Shown here: in pieces, positions 9,154-21,936 of the stretch
Layout: each line of letters starts with the position of its first letter
How positions within the stretch are numbered: the first letter of the stretch is position 1
NCBI GenBank assembly: GCA_932294295.1
Contig: OW028576.1
Span: forward strand, 46,346,628 to 46,410,627
Reading direction: 5' to 3'
Origin: Alitta virens
Taxonomy: Eukaryota > Annelida > Polychaeta > Phyllodocida > Nereididae
DNA: 64,000 bases
The notes under the pieces: model-generated
Seen by the model: the letters and a program-made list of their open reading frames with translations, nothing else
Database searches by the model: none
What the model was told of the DNA's origin: nothing
Made by a program: the position numbers and the translations under genes

Positions 9154-11940
9154 CTACCGTTTGCGTTACGGTAAAAAACGTCATTTTTTCAATTATTTTG
9201 ATATATCACATCTTCGACGTGCTCGGAAAATTCCGAAAAAATTCTAGAACGTAAACCTTTGCCCTAAATATCTTTTGGCGCAAAAACGGAAAAATCACGT
9301 TTGACCGTTTTCGAGGAATATGCGATAGCGAAGCTAGCTACCTGGCAGCTACCCGAATCTAAGGCGTAATTACACCCACTGAACGGGTGCACAGGTCAGT
9401 TTTACATATTGCAAAAGTTAGATACAAAAGTTAATTTTTGTTTTTTTACCGGTACTGTCCCAACCGGTCAACCGGTAAATTTACAATGGCAGCTAGGGCA
9501 AAAGAGGTTGTTTTTGAGTTTTTTTGATATTTCAGAGCCGTAACGCTTCGGAAAATTTTGGAAAAATTCTAAATTGTAGACCTATGCCGAATGTATCTTT
9601 GTGTCAAAAACGGTAAAGATCCGTGAAACCGTTTACGAGAGGGTGGCAAAAAAGAGGCGAGCCAAATTCCAGCTACCTGGCAGCTACCCGAAAGTACTAA
9701 TGAATTTGACCCCTTTAAGGGTTGCAAAGACTAGTTTTGTCTATGCTAAAAGTTAGACACAAAAGTTAATTTTTGTTTTCTACCGGCGCTTTCTCAACAG
9801 GACACTCCAAAAAGCTACCGTTTGCGTTACGGTAAAAAACGTCATTTTTTCAATTATTTTGATATATCACATCTTCGACGTGCTCGGAAAATTCCGAAAA
9901 AATTCTAGAACGTAAACCTTTGCCCTAAGTATCTTTTGGCGCAATAATGGAAAAATCACGTTTGACCGTTTTCAAGGAATATGCGATAGCGAAGCTAGCT
10001 ACCTGGCAGCTACCCGAATCTAAGGCGTAATTACACCCACTTAACGGGTGCACAGGTCAGTTTTACATATTGCAAAAGTTAGATACAAAAGTTAATTTTT
10101 GTTTTTTACCGGTACTGTCCCAACCGGTCAACCGGTAAATTTACAATGGCAGCTAGGGCAAAAGAGGTTGTTTTTGAGTTTTTTTGATATTTCAGAGCCG
10201 TAACGCTTCGGAAAATTTTGGAAAAATTCTAAATTGTAGACCTATGCCGAATGTATCTTTGTGTCAAAAACGGTAAAGATCCGTGAAACCGTTTACGAGA
10301 GGGTGGCAAAAAAGAGGCGAGCCAAATTCCAGCTACCTGGCAGCTACCCGAAAGTACTAATGAATTTGACCCCTTTAAGGGTTGCAAAGACTAGTTTTGT
10401 CTATGCTAAAAGTTAGACACAAAAGTTAATTTTTGTTTTCTACCGGCGCTTTCTCAACCGGACACTCCAAAAAGCTACCGTTTGCGTTACGGTAAAAAAA
10501 GTCATTTTTTCAATTATTTTGATATATCACATCTTCGACGTGCTCGGAAAATTCCGAAAAAATTCTAGAACGTAAACCTTTGCCCTAAGTATCTTTTGGC
10601 GCAATAACGGAAAAATCACGTTTGACCGTTTTCGAGGAATATGCGATAGCGAAGCTAGCTACCTGGCAGCTACCCGAATCTAAGGCGTAATTACACCCAC
10701 TTAACGGGTACACAGGTCAGTTTTACATATTGCAAAAGTTAGATACAAAAGTTAATTTTTGTTTTTTACCGGTACTGTCCCAACCGGTCAACCGGTAAAT
10801 TTACAATGGCAGCTACGGCAAAAGAGGTTGTTTTTGAGTTTTTTTGATATTTCAGAGCCGTAACGCTTCGGAAAATTCTGGAAAAATTCTAAATTGTAGA
10901 CCTATGCCGAATGTATCTTTGTGTCAAAAATAGTAAAGATCCGTGAAACCGTTTACGAGAGGGTGGCAAAAAAGAGGCGAGCCAAATTCCAGCTACCTGG
11001 CAGCTACCCGAAAGTACTAATGAATTTGACCCCTTTAAGGGTTGCAAAGACTAGTTTTGTCTATGCTAAAAGTTAGACACAAAAGTTAATTTTTGTTTTC
11101 TACTGGCGCTTTCTCAACCGGACACTCCAAAAAGCTACCGTTTGCGTTACGGTAAAAAACGTCATTTTTTCAATTATTTTGATATATCACATCTTCGACG
11201 TGCTCGGAAAATTCCGAAAAAATTCTAGAACGTAAACCTTTGCCCTAAGTATCTTTTGGCGCAAAAACGGAAAAATCACGTTTGACCGTTTTCAAGGAAT
11301 ATGCGATAGCGAAGCTAGCTACCTGGCAGCTACCCGAATCTAAGGCGTAATTACACCCACTTAACGGGTGCACAGGTCAGTTTTACATATTGCAAAAGTT
11401 AGATACAAAAGTTAATTTTTGTGTTTTACCGGTACTGTGCCAACCGGTCAACCGGTAAATTTACAATCGCAGCTACGGCAAAAGAGGTTGTTTTTGAGTT
11501 TTTTTTATATTTCAGAGCCGTAACCCTTTGGAAAATTCAGGAAAAATTCTAAAATGTAGACCTTTGCCAAATGTATCTTTGTGTCAAAAAACGGTAAAGA
11601 TCCGTGAAACCGTTTACGAGAGGGTGGCAAAAAAGAGGCGAGCCAAATTCCAGCTACCTGGCAGCTACCCGAAAGTACTAATGAATTTGACCTCTTTAAG
11701 GGTTGCAAAGACTAGTATTGTCTATGCTTAAAGTTAGACACAAAAGTTAATTTTTGTTTTCTACCGGCGCTTTCTCAACCGGACACTCCAAAAAGCTACC
11801 GTTTGCGTTACGGTAAAAAACTTCATTTTTTCAATTATTTTGATATATCACATCTTCGACGTGCTCGGAAAATTCCGAAAAAATTCTAGAACGTAAACCT
11901 TTGCTCTAAGTATCTTTTGGCGCAAAAACGGAAAAATTAC
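9154..11940 (+). repeat. 660 bp satellite array of dimeric units
   Basis: Units start with CTACCGTTTGCGTTACGG at 9154, 9815, 10475, 11135 and 11796, so there are four full units of 660-661 bases and a partial fifth. Copies are nearly identical. Inside each unit two related halves of about 325-335 bases can be aligned. Both contain an ATTCTA..GTA.ACCT.TGCC core, a CAAAAACGG.AA.ATC segment, AGCTACCTGGCAGCTACCCGA, and an end ACAAAAGTTAATTTTTG.TTT..TACCGG. This is a higher-order arrangement like that of centromeric or heterochromatic satellites. All reading frames inside are incidental. Confidence 0.93.
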
Positions 11941-11959
11941 ACTCAACTGTTTTTGAGTT

Positions 11960-12083
11960 ATATACATGGAAAGTTCGGGTAGCTGCCAGGTAGCTGTCAG
12001 GTAGCTGGGTTCGGGTAGCTAACTTTACACCTTCAGGTAGCTGCCGGGTAGCTGTCAGGTAGCTAGGTTCGGGTAGCCAACTT
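11960..12083 (+). repeat. GGTAGCTGCC/GTCAGGTAGCT short tandem repeats at the satellite edge
   Basis: Right after the satellite, GGTAGCTGCCAGGTAGCTGTC and a following TTCGGGTAGC are repeated twice over about 115 bases. The motif is the reverse complement of the AGCTACCTGGCAGCTACCCGA word inside the satellite, so the edge seems to be a rearranged, inverted piece of it. Confidence 0.6.
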
Positions 12084-12771
12084 CACTGATCTCATTAAAG
12101 ATGCCTAATTTTCACTATATGTGCATCTTGTTTCTTTATTAAATTATTATATAAAGTTTTAAATTCTGAAATGAATTAAGTGAAAATGTTATACTAGCAA
12201 TAGAGTGAAGATATGCATTTCAGTCTATATGAATACATATTCTAATCCTTTCTCTTTGTTTCTCAGTGGAACCAGTGAGGGGGAGTTAAAAACTTGGGTC
12301 ATATTACAGCATCATTAATTGGTGATTTGGATGGTAGCGAAACGCAGTGTGGACCTTTGATGTCCCGAAGTGTCCAATCCTTCTCTAGTTCATCCAAGGT
12401 TATATTAAACAAAATCTGCTAGCAGCTTTCCCCATATGTACATGTAGATAAACCTACTAGGTGTTTCATAAACTTTATAATTACAATATGTCAATAAGAC
12501 ATATTTGTATTGATTGTTTTATAAAAAGTTTCATTCTAGTTGGAAGCATGTTGATAAAAAATGTTTTTATTAATGGTTATTTGTCATATGATTAAAGAAA
12601 AGTAGTACCAAATAAGTTTTCCAGGGTTAAGCATTGATTGACAAAAGTTCACGATTTAAGTACCTTAGTCATTATATATACTAAACTCTTTCAATTATTT
12701 TGTCACCAGCCAGTAACTTAACCTTGTCATATTGTAATTATGTCAATATTTCTTTATGTTTGTAACATAAT
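12084..12771. other. Intergenic, nothing recognised
   Basis: AT-rich sequence between the satellite edge and a stray satellite fragment. I see no gene, RNA or clear repeat. Confidence 0.5.
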
Positions 12772-12889
12772 AATTCTAGAACGTAAACCTTTGCTCTAAG
12801 TATCTTTTGGCGCAAAAACGGAAAAATTACACTCAACTGTTTTTGAGTTATATACATGGAAAGTTCGGGTAGCTGCCAGGTAGCTGTCA
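12772..12889 (+). repeat. Dispersed copy of the satellite edge
   Basis: These about 118 bases, from ATTCTAGAACGTAAACC to AGGTAGCTGTCA, repeat 11883-12000 without a difference that I can see, although 770 bases of unrelated DNA separate the two. The identity points to a recent transposition- or conversion-like copying event. Confidence 0.8.
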
Positions 12890-13500
12890 CATACAGCTGT
12901 AACACACAGATGATTAATTGTACCTCTAATCTTTTCAAGCAGTAGAGATTTGAGCCTTATTATTATAGAGCCTAGCAAAAAAGTGGTTACACTGGCAAAC
13001 AATAGCTTTTGGACAGTTGTTTCTCAGAAGAAAGAAATGAACTATGTCACATGAGCATTTCATTCAGTGATTTTCAGGTTTTTGCCCAACTCACTGTGTA
13101 ACAAATTATATGCTATGCACTCTAAAATGATGACAACCAGTCATACTGAACACATCATCTGTAGATGAATCTTACACTTCTAATAATATCATATTTCCTA
13201 ATATCCTATTTTTGTTATATTATATATTTCCTTGAACAGAGTTTAACTGTACAAGATACTAGAAAATCATTTTGTCTAACCCTTAACCACTTGATAGAGT
13301 CTAAAATGTTTTGTCTAACAAGTTGGTCACTCTAAGACAATGTCATTTCAAGTGACATATTTTTGTCTAACGACGTAGAGGACATTGACTGAGACTGGTG
13401 ACTTCGTAAATGAATGGATAGGGTTAGTTGACCAATATAATGACTATATTATGTGAGTCAGTCGTCCTAGAAATAGTCAAAATTTCTTTAGTTTGCCTAA
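12890..13500. other. Intergenic, nothing recognised
   Basis: No gene or structured RNA seen. TTTTGTCTAAC recurs three times at 13270-13375 as a short local repeat. Confidence 0.45.
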
Positions 13501-13504
13501 AAAA

Positions 13505-13700
13505 CCAAAGGTGAAGCCTAGCTCAGTGGTAGCATGCTGTGCTTCCAACCACTGGGTCGTGGGTTCAATTTGTTTGGTTGAACCCAAACTGGATGGCTGT
13601 TTTATCCTCCATCTCATTGCCATGGTCCCTGCCTGTCCTAATAAGCCCATCAGGTGCAGAAATACAGGATGTAAAGCTCTAATCCAAACACCCACTGGCT
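13505..13700 (+). mobile_element. tRNA-derived SINE
   Basis: The head reads like a tRNA: A box CCTAGCTCAGTGGTAGCATG, an arm with CTTCCAACC (TCC anticodon position, Gly-like) and B box GTGGGTTCAATTTG. The body contains GGATGGCTGTTT, CATCTCATTGCCATGGTCCC and TGCCTGTCCTAAT..GCCCAT. The same body follows a similar head at 53812-53945, which shows a dispersed SINE family rather than a tRNA gene. Confidence 0.75.
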
Positions 13701-14385
13701 CAAAAGCTACAATGTCTGATAAGTTAGCTGTTTGACTAACAAGCCTCACTGTCATAGATAATCGTTTTATACTTTACAAGCAATGTTGACAAATTTTACA
13801 AAAAGGTTAACTCAAGAATGTACTTTGTACATTAAATGTAAAAAATTCAACTGTCACACACATAGTTAATCTGTTCTATACTGCTATCATACAGTCTGTG
13901 TTAGGATTCTCTATAATATGTTAGCATGGAAACGCAACAGCAGTATCTAAACTAAAACTTTTTAGAATTATCAAATACTGTTCTAAAATTGGGGTCACAA
14001 ATCCAACATCACTATTTTATAAAAAAAAAGTGTTCTACAGCAGTATGAAGTTGTCTATGATGATGAAACACACCCCCTCCACAATAGGTACGAAGTTCTT
14101 CCATCAGATAGAAGTTTAAGATCTGTGCAGTGCAGAACCAGTAGATGCAGTAAATCACTTGTGCCATCAAGTATATTAAACTTATCAATGAGCTTGTGCT
14201 AATTCAATCTAGTCTGTATGTATGTGTCATTGTATTTGTACTTGTTTGTCAATGTATGTCTTTGTCTGTTTCCATGTGTGTATGTCTGTTCTATTTGTTA
14301 TCTCTGAGTATGTGCATGTGTGTGTCTTGTATGTCTGTTGATGTATGACTGTAACCAGCACAAGATGAGTTTCATATATAACATG

Positions 14386-16321
14386 CAGGCTTGGGGTCAA
14401 GTACAACACGATGTACTTAAGTACAAGTAGAAGTACATGAGAATATATCAAGTCCAACTACAACTCCAAGTACAGCTTTTTATCTGAGTATTTAAGTCCA
14501 AGTACAAGTACATTTGTTCAGTACAAGTACAAGTACATCCTTGGTTTTTGGTCAAGATCCCATTGGCGTCAGACAGCAGTAGCGGATTCAGAAGGGGTGA
14601 ATTTTGAGTGATGTAATTTCATGTAAACCCCGGTCCCCCTTGGCCCAGTGTGTGCTGAACACTGATTTAAAAAACCTCTACATTCAGACCACTGCAGCTC
14701 GCACAAAATAATATAATATTGATATATAAATAAAGTTTGAATTTTTTGTCAAATGAACAGATATGTAAGTTCATTGGCATTCTAATGATCAGTATTTGGG
14801 CACATATTTAATAGAACCCTGCAATTAACACCAAATAATAATAAGTATCAAGAACCCGCACTCTTGTAAGTAGGATGCACTATGCCTACAGGGAAAAGGA
14901 GGCGCAACTGATTACCTCATAAACAGAGAACAATCGGCGACTATTGTGTTACATCATACTGATTATGACGTCATATGCCATGATACGGACATGGTAGTGT
15001 TCAGATTGTATTTGTTGACCTCGTAAATATATATATGGTAAATATTTAGTCCATTCGCCCATTATGACAATGAAATAATGTGGAAATGACATTTTAATGT
15101 GTTGTTCACGTGAAATTAGCAAGTCTACGCACTTCACCAAAAATTTCTGAATGAATTTTATTATCCACTAGGGGCGCTAAAGAACTCTGGCATGCTATGC
15201 ATGCTGGGAAAAGGAGGCACAGCATTTACAATGTAAAGTATAGCGAGTGGCGCTTCTTGGTAGTTACTATTTGTTAACACCACCATTGCCTGATTTGGTG
15301 CAAACTCTAGTGGTCTTAATGTCAAGGTGGTTTTACAAGTGAGGTTGCCTCAGTTGACCCAAATACTAGACTAATTTCAGAAAGTCTTTCATGAGAGTCA
15401 GACAGCAATCTGGATACACTTGATGGCATTGATTTTGATGCAGACTCTTGGCTTTACATTATTATATAATTATCAATATTTGCAAGACAAGTGTGTACCT
15501 AATATGCACATGAATTAAATTAAGGAATCCCCATTATTTCTGACAGGTGATGAATGGGGATTAAGACAATTGGAATGATCCCCACTGATTTCTTGTCTAA
15601 TGGGGGTACATAGCAGCTACCCCTATGTCTATTGTGTCTATTGTTCTACACAAAAGCAATTGGACAAATTGGGGTAAAATGATTCACTATACAAGATATA
15701 AACCCATATGTTAGTTAAATGAACAAAAAGTTGAAATTCATCAATTATTTGCTAGCATTGGATTTTCACAAAATCAGTATGTACAATTGAAATAATTATT
15801 AAACTGGTATGCCTTAAAAGCAAACTTGACTTTTTGCAGAAATTATTTGTGTAAATTAATACTTCTATATGTAATAGATCTATAATCTATAATCTATATG
15901 ATATTTGGTTTTTGCATAAAAGCCTGCCTCCATCCAAGGGTGTTACATGAATTGCAACCAGTGAATTATTCAACAATGAACTGCTGTCAAGTTACTACTC
16001 AGTCTGTTGAAACCTAATTCCATTTACTCAAACTAGTAATATTAGTCAGGACATACATGTCACTTGTGCACAAAATACAAAATTATATTCATGATAGATT
16101 ATCTATGTTGCAATAATTATTTAATAAACTGCCTTAAATCTGCATCTTAAAATAATAAGTACTTGAAGTACTTGAAAGGTACTTGCAAGTACTTTGGCTT
16201 CAAGTACAAGTACAAGTACAAGTACAAGTACTTCATTTTGAACAACTTCAAGTCTAAGTACAAGTACAAGTACTGAGTACTTGGTACTTAAGTCCAAGTG
16301 CAGTACATGACCCTAAGCCAG
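14386..16321. mobile_element. hAT-type DNA transposon, non-autonomous
   Basis: Left end CAGGCTTGGGGTCAAGTAC and right end (inverted) CTGGCTTAGGGTCATGTAC form imperfect terminal inverted repeats. They are flanked by ATAACATG on the left and CTAACATG on the right, an 8-base target duplication with one mismatch, which is the hAT signature. Both subterminal regions are packed with AAGTACAAGTAC-type motifs (14395-14540 and 16150-16310), the kind of multi-copy site hAT transposases bind. No transposase frame remains in the 1.94 kb element. Confidence 0.8.
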
Positions 16322-19300
16322 CTAACATGACAGTAAAGTATTTATCAATATTATTATCATTCACCCAATCAGAAATATTTTCAGAGCTCATTCTGTTATG
16401 TATTGTGCACACAATTCCCCAAAGAAACTTGTATACCACACCTTCAAAATGGGTCACAGCTAAGATTATTAACCAGTGTCATCCATTGTCACATCTGAAT
16501 AGCATAGCTATTGAGGAAGATGAGTACCTGGTAATTTCATGATTGGTTTCGTTTTGAGCATAGTAGTAGCATCCTGAATCCGGATACTATTTACATTAAC
16601 TGTTAATCTATATTATATGGTAGACTCTATTCCTTATCATAACAACTGAAGGTTCCTGAACAACAATTAGTAGCAGTTATCCAAAATATTCAGATGACTG
16701 TGCCGGTTTTGCACAAATCAGATGCTATTTGGATAGAATGATTTTTATATATATGTCATTCTCATCCAAAAGTCACTGTGCAGAATAAAAATTCTGGAAA
16801 CCAGATTATGGCTTGTGACTTCCAATTGATAAGCTGGGAAAATATGATTTTCAAAAGTATAGACAACAATAAACACTGCGTTTAACAAGTTTACTGATAT
16901 AAAAATAGATGTAAAGAACCAGGATCATGTTGTATGACACTTTCATTTCCAGAGCTTATGTTTTACAAAATTGGGGAAAAAAGAAAAGAAAAAATACATT
17001 TTCATTTCCAGAGCAGAACTCTGACACTCCTGCATCTACATGCTTAAATTTTATCATGATATGTCTAAAATAGTCCAGTGGTGCCTTTTGGTGGTCTCCT
17101 GACCATAAATACAAGAGAACTTTCAAAAGTAGGGCAACATTGGTAAAATATTTACTTCTTCAAACCCCCACACCAAATACACTATTTACCCTACATAACC
17201 ATAGTATTTCACTTTTCAAACTTCATTGTGCCATTCCTTTTAATACTGTTTATATAATAATGGAAAATCTTAAAAACTGCAAAATATTGAGCAGAACTCA
17301 CACACTACTGCACCTACATGATACAAAACTTTGTAAGAATATGTCTAAAATAGTGTAGAGAATCCTTTTTTGGGTTCCATGACCATTAATGACATATAAT
17401 TTTATATAATAATGAAAATATGAAAATTTGGTACATTTTCAAACCCTAATATCAATGACCCTATGATAACACTTTAGTTTTTGGAGCAGAACTCTAATAC
17501 TTATGCACTTACCCTAACAAAATGTTTTACAGTAATAGCCGAAGGCTGTATGTTCAAGGTTGCAGGAGCTAGGTGGCAGCACTCACTACGAAACCAGCGA
17601 CAGGTGGCAGCACCACGATAATTTAATTTTGACTGAGCCTTTTCTGGAATTTAATTCTCACCCATGCGCAATTGTATACAAACAAAGTTTTCCTACGAGA
17701 TTTGGTAACATGTGTTTTTTATGACATTATTTATCTAGGTACTAGTTATTATTGGCACGCAGTGTTCAATACATTTCTTTAAATCGTTGTTTGTTGCCTC
17801 CTCGAGTCCCTCGGCTGTTTCCGGTCACAAGATGGCGAACTTCGGTCGTCCGGTCGTCGTGGTTAGCAAACGTTCGCTTTGATAATGTCACTGTCAGCTG
17901 TCAAATGGTACTGGCGTCAAACATGTATACATCGGTCATCCATAAAATACAGTTATTCTGTCCCTAAAATGCACAATATAAACCAATTTCCTTTCAAAAC
18001 GTAGCTGAGATTGTCGTGATTATCAGTGACAACCGCCATTTTGAACACTTTGTGTTTTGCGCTGTGATTGGTCGAAATTAGTACTTCCCAAATACAACAG
18101 CCAATTAGTGATTAGCTTGCTTGGAGCAGTATCAAACACATACTGTGCAATTGCTGCATAACACGGCAAATTTTGCCGTTTTCAGAGGAACTGGATACCG
18201 TATTTGCTCACAAAGGTATTCTATGACTTTCTGGCTTTTATTTAATGTATACTTTGAGAAATTTGATCAACTTTTCATGAAGTTATGTGCTTTGGTCGTC
18301 GTGGTCAGTGAACGTGAACAAGTAAACAACATGGAATGGGGCCGATTCGCAACTTTTAACGATAATGATTGCTTTTTCGAGGTATGTGAATATGACTTTG
18401 TTGATGCTGTTATTGATGTGTTATGTCAGGATAGATTCTGTGATGGAACAACTTGTTTAAGAGGGATGGCCTGTGACGTAATTCCCGCCGATTCACTGGT
18501 TTGTTGATATTTTTGAGGACGGCGTGACCATCACAACTTTTTTAGTGCTATTTTGTTGCAATCTTTGTGATATTTTGTGGTTAGTAAATGAATTCAGTGG
18601 CCAGCAACTCACATGGACGTAGATAAATATATTGCCTACAGTTATTACCTTACAGATTTTGTCGGAAAATTTAGATTATTCTTAAAATCTTCAATGTTGA
18701 CTAAAGTGACTTCTTGAAAAAGCCTTATGGGCTGAAATAACGTATGGTTTGGAATCAGTCCCTACATCTACATGTAGGGACTGATGGATCGGTCTACTGT
18801 CAAATGCTACCTATGGCAAATTTTGCAGTTTTGAGAGCAAATGGATACCGTTTCTCTTCAGAAATGAATTCTATGACGTTCTGCCTTTCATTTAATGCTA
18901 TAAATTTGCTTTTAATGCATTGATATCAAATATAATTATATATTTTATGTATATGCATTGCATTCAGCGACATAGTGGCCTTCGGCATCATGCTTTGGCA
19001 TTAACATATTACTCTGTATGGCCTAGTGGTGCCTTTTGATAGTTACATTGTCATATGTTGGCTTAATTTTTTTTTAATTTGGAAAAAATTGACTTATTTT
19101 TCATTTCCGGATTAGAACTCTGACACTACTGCACCAACATGCTTTAAACGTTGCCATTTTATGTCTGAAATAGTGTAGTGGTGCATTTTGGGGGTCCATG
19201 GCCGTGAATACTATAGAACTTTCAAAATTAGGGCAATATAGGGAAAATTCCTTTTTTAAACCTCTATACAAAAGACACTATTTACCCTTCATGATTGAAA

Positions 19301-20660
19301 TTGTATCAACAAGATATCTAAATTATAGTGTTTTCACTCTTCAAACTTCATTTTGATATTCATTTTATGCTGATTACATAATAATGGAAAATCAGAAATA
19401 AAATGCCAAAAATTTAGTTAAATTGGGTTTCCAGAGCAGAAATCTGGCATGAATGCACTTACCCTGACAACACTTTATCAACATATCTCAGCTGTGTTTT
19501 AAAATATTTAGAGAAAAAATTACAACAAAAAAAAACATAACATTTCTGTTTCCAGAGCAGGACTCTTACACTACTGCTCCTACATGCATACAAAACTAAA
19601 TAAGAATATGTCTAAAATAGCGTAGAGATACATTTTTGGGGTTTCATGAGCATTAATGACATATAATTTTATTAAATAAGTAAAATATGAACATTTGGAC
19701 AGGTACTCTTTCAAACCCTGATATCAATGACTCTATGATCATTACATCAGTAGCATTTTGCCAATGATATATCTAGATTGTAGTACTTTCAATTTCAGCT
19801 TCATTTTGACATTTGTTTTTGTTTAAAATTAGCAATTTCATAATAATTAGTTGCATAATGATCTATATTACTTTCAATTGACTCAAATACTTATTAACCT
19901 GCAAAGTGTTCGGTTATAAATACTAATTTATATGCCATGGATTTAATGCAAATTATCAACCCAACAATTCAGCAACTGTTGGAGGGAATATGGCAATTGA
20001 TAACATATAGTTCCTTCAGTTGCCGCCTAAATGTAAACTGCGAGCAAAAAATATTTTTACTTATAAAGCCTTAAGATGGGTGTGTTGAGTATCATTCCAT
20101 ACAAAATAAATGTTTAAGATTTGTATTTATTTGTATTTAGACTTGACTCATTTAAATACAAGTAAATACAAACCTTAAAGGTTAATTTTGTATGAAATTA
20201 TACCCAACATCTTTATGTGGCATGACATTGTGTTGCTGAATTTCATATAAATTGCCATAGCCCATATATGACTACTTTTGACATATAAATTGATAATGTT
20301 AGTTGTAGATTAGTCAGGGGAACATGCTATTGTGTTGATAATTCTAGTGAGCTGAATACTCCTTATTGTGCATAAAATCTTTGAAACAGAACAATTAAAT
20401 GGCAGGAAAAGGATAGACAATACTTTTTATGCTCACTTGGCTTTACTCTGAACAGAATGGATTGCTGTTACTAAGTAAGATATTTGTAAGACATTATAAC
20501 CCATGGGAACACTGTATTATTTGACATTTAACATAATGTAATGGACAATGAAAAAATTCAAGAGTTCAAAAAATAGGACATCTTGGACTCCAATTAGCCC
20601 AAGAAATCAGATGTTCGCTTAGCTCTTATTTACTATCTGATATTTTAGCGCTAGCGAACA
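16322..20660. repeat. Region of abundant dispersed repeat with 'CAGAGCAGAACTCTGACAC' motif
   Basis: The same cassette recurs about every few hundred bases: CAGAGCAGAACTCTGACACT, then CTGCA.CTACATGCTT.AA, TATGTCTAAAATAGT, GTGGTGCCTTTTGG and a CATGACCAT.AAT stretch. It appears near 16930-17120, 17280-17400, 17480-17530, 19020-19250 and 19420-19680, and inverted at 21000-21190 and 28900-29560. No protein is visible. About 17550-18350 is richer in CpG, with ACAAGATGGCGAAC (a YY1-like word) and no convincing gene. Confidence 0.55.
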
Positions 20661-20892
20661 GTCAGACAATTACATAGGCTGAGTTTGCGCGAACCTTGTC
20701 ACTGCACTTTATGGAGCCCATACACCAATATTTTGGACATAATGAAAGTGAATCACTGCAAATTGTAACCAGCAAAACAACAATCTATTGTCATACCTCT
20801 TTTTGTTCGTTGTCAGTCATTCCTAATACCCCACAACCCGCCCGACACGGAATTTTGGGTGGGCAAACTCAGCCTATGTAAGTTTCTCTGAC
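20661..20892. mobile_element. MITE with ~28 bp terminal inverted repeats
   Basis: The left end GTCAGACAATTACATAGGCT continues into GAGTTTG. The right end read in reverse gives GTCAGAGAAACTTACATAGG and CTGAGTTTG. The 232-base element has no protein of its own, so the short frame inside is incidental. Confidence 0.65.
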
Positions 20893-21589
20893 TGATCACC
20901 GCCAATGGCGGCTCACAACGTCACAATATGAATAAGAGCTGACAGCGGCGTGTGGTCAGTCAGAGTTTCTTGGCTAGACTCCAATAAACATTGCGTAACA
21001 GGCTATGTAGGCCAAGTGGCAGTTGTTTAGGTTCATCGGACACACTTAGCCAAGATATTTCAGTGTGGCTATCACAAGGCACCACCAGGCCATATAGAGT
21101 GTTCCTTTATAACATTTCATTAGGTTAAGTGCATTAGTGTTAGAGTTCAGCTCTAGAAACAAAAGTGTGTGTCAGAGTTCTGCTCTGGAAATGAAAGTGA
21201 AACGCCCGCCCTCCTGCCTGTCAGACGAACACTTAGCTGTTTTGATGATGCCTGTGTGCTATGTGGGATTCGGTGAGGGTTTAGCTGTAGCGCAGCCTAT
21301 GTTTTGGGAATTTAAAATGTATCAATGGTAAAAATTGAACTATAAGTGTGATGTGCAAAGCTTCCTTGTTTTTGTTAATGTTTATATACATTAGTTTAAG
21401 CACACTTGGGAATGAAAGAAATACCCCTCATTTCAAAGAATGTAATCATGAGTGGTCTAAAAATTAAATTGGCCAGACTTGAGCAGGTATTTTTTACCAC
21501 CCATGACGTAGAAGTCCCTGAATGGTATCAATAACAACTCTTTAATGAAGTGATATTAATGTAAGTATGAGCTTTTCTCACCTGTATGG

Positions 21590-21780
21590 GGGAAATACAG
21601 CCCCTTACACAGAATTACAAGCAGGGGGCTAAGCACTCGCTTTACTATCCATAGCCAGCTTCCCATTTACACCTGACTGGAGCAATTAGTTACAGAGGAT
21701 CTGTCCAGTTCCTCTATGCCAGGGCCCATGGCAGGGGCTCAAATCTACAACCTCACCACTAAACCACGACATCTCTAATA
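21590..21780 (-). mobile_element. tRNA-derived SINE, minus strand
   Basis: On the minus strand the element starts with GTCGTGGTTTAGTGGTGAGG (A-box-like) and has GTAGATTTGAGCCCCTGCC (B-box-like). A body with CAGGTGTAAATGGGAAGCTG follows. It is a different family from the SINEs at 13.5 and 53.8 kb. Confidence 0.55.
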
Positions 21781-21885
21781 TGAAATGGGTACCTGTAAAG
21801 GTGGCCTATTGTTATTACTCTTCAGTGAACGTTTAACACTGGTTTAATAGTGGATGCGTTCAGTCAGTATTCAATTAGCGTTTGT

Positions 21886-21893
21886 TATAAATA
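21886..21893 (+). promoter_or_regulatory. TATA box, IgV gene C
   Basis: TATAAATA lies 51 bases before the start codon at 21937, which leaves room for a short untranslated leader. Confidence 0.5.
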
Positions 21894-21936
21894 AGTGAAA
21901 ATACTTCCTCATGGGTTCCACTACACAATTGCAACA

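Noticed and set aside
9154..11940. Open frames inside the satellite (for example 11505-11731)
   Set aside because: They repeat with the satellite unit, occur on both strands and show no domain; they are by-products of the repeat.
13505..13580. tRNA-Gly gene
   Set aside because: A and B boxes are present, but the acceptor stem does not close and the downstream body recurs at 53.8 kb, so it is a SINE head.
18121..18507. 128-codon frame with a possible first exon MEWGRFATFNDNDCFFE before a GTATGT donor
   Set aside because: Part of the sequence (near 18160-18250) recurs at 18820-18900 as a non-coding repeat, no partner exon was found, and the composition does not suggest a protein.
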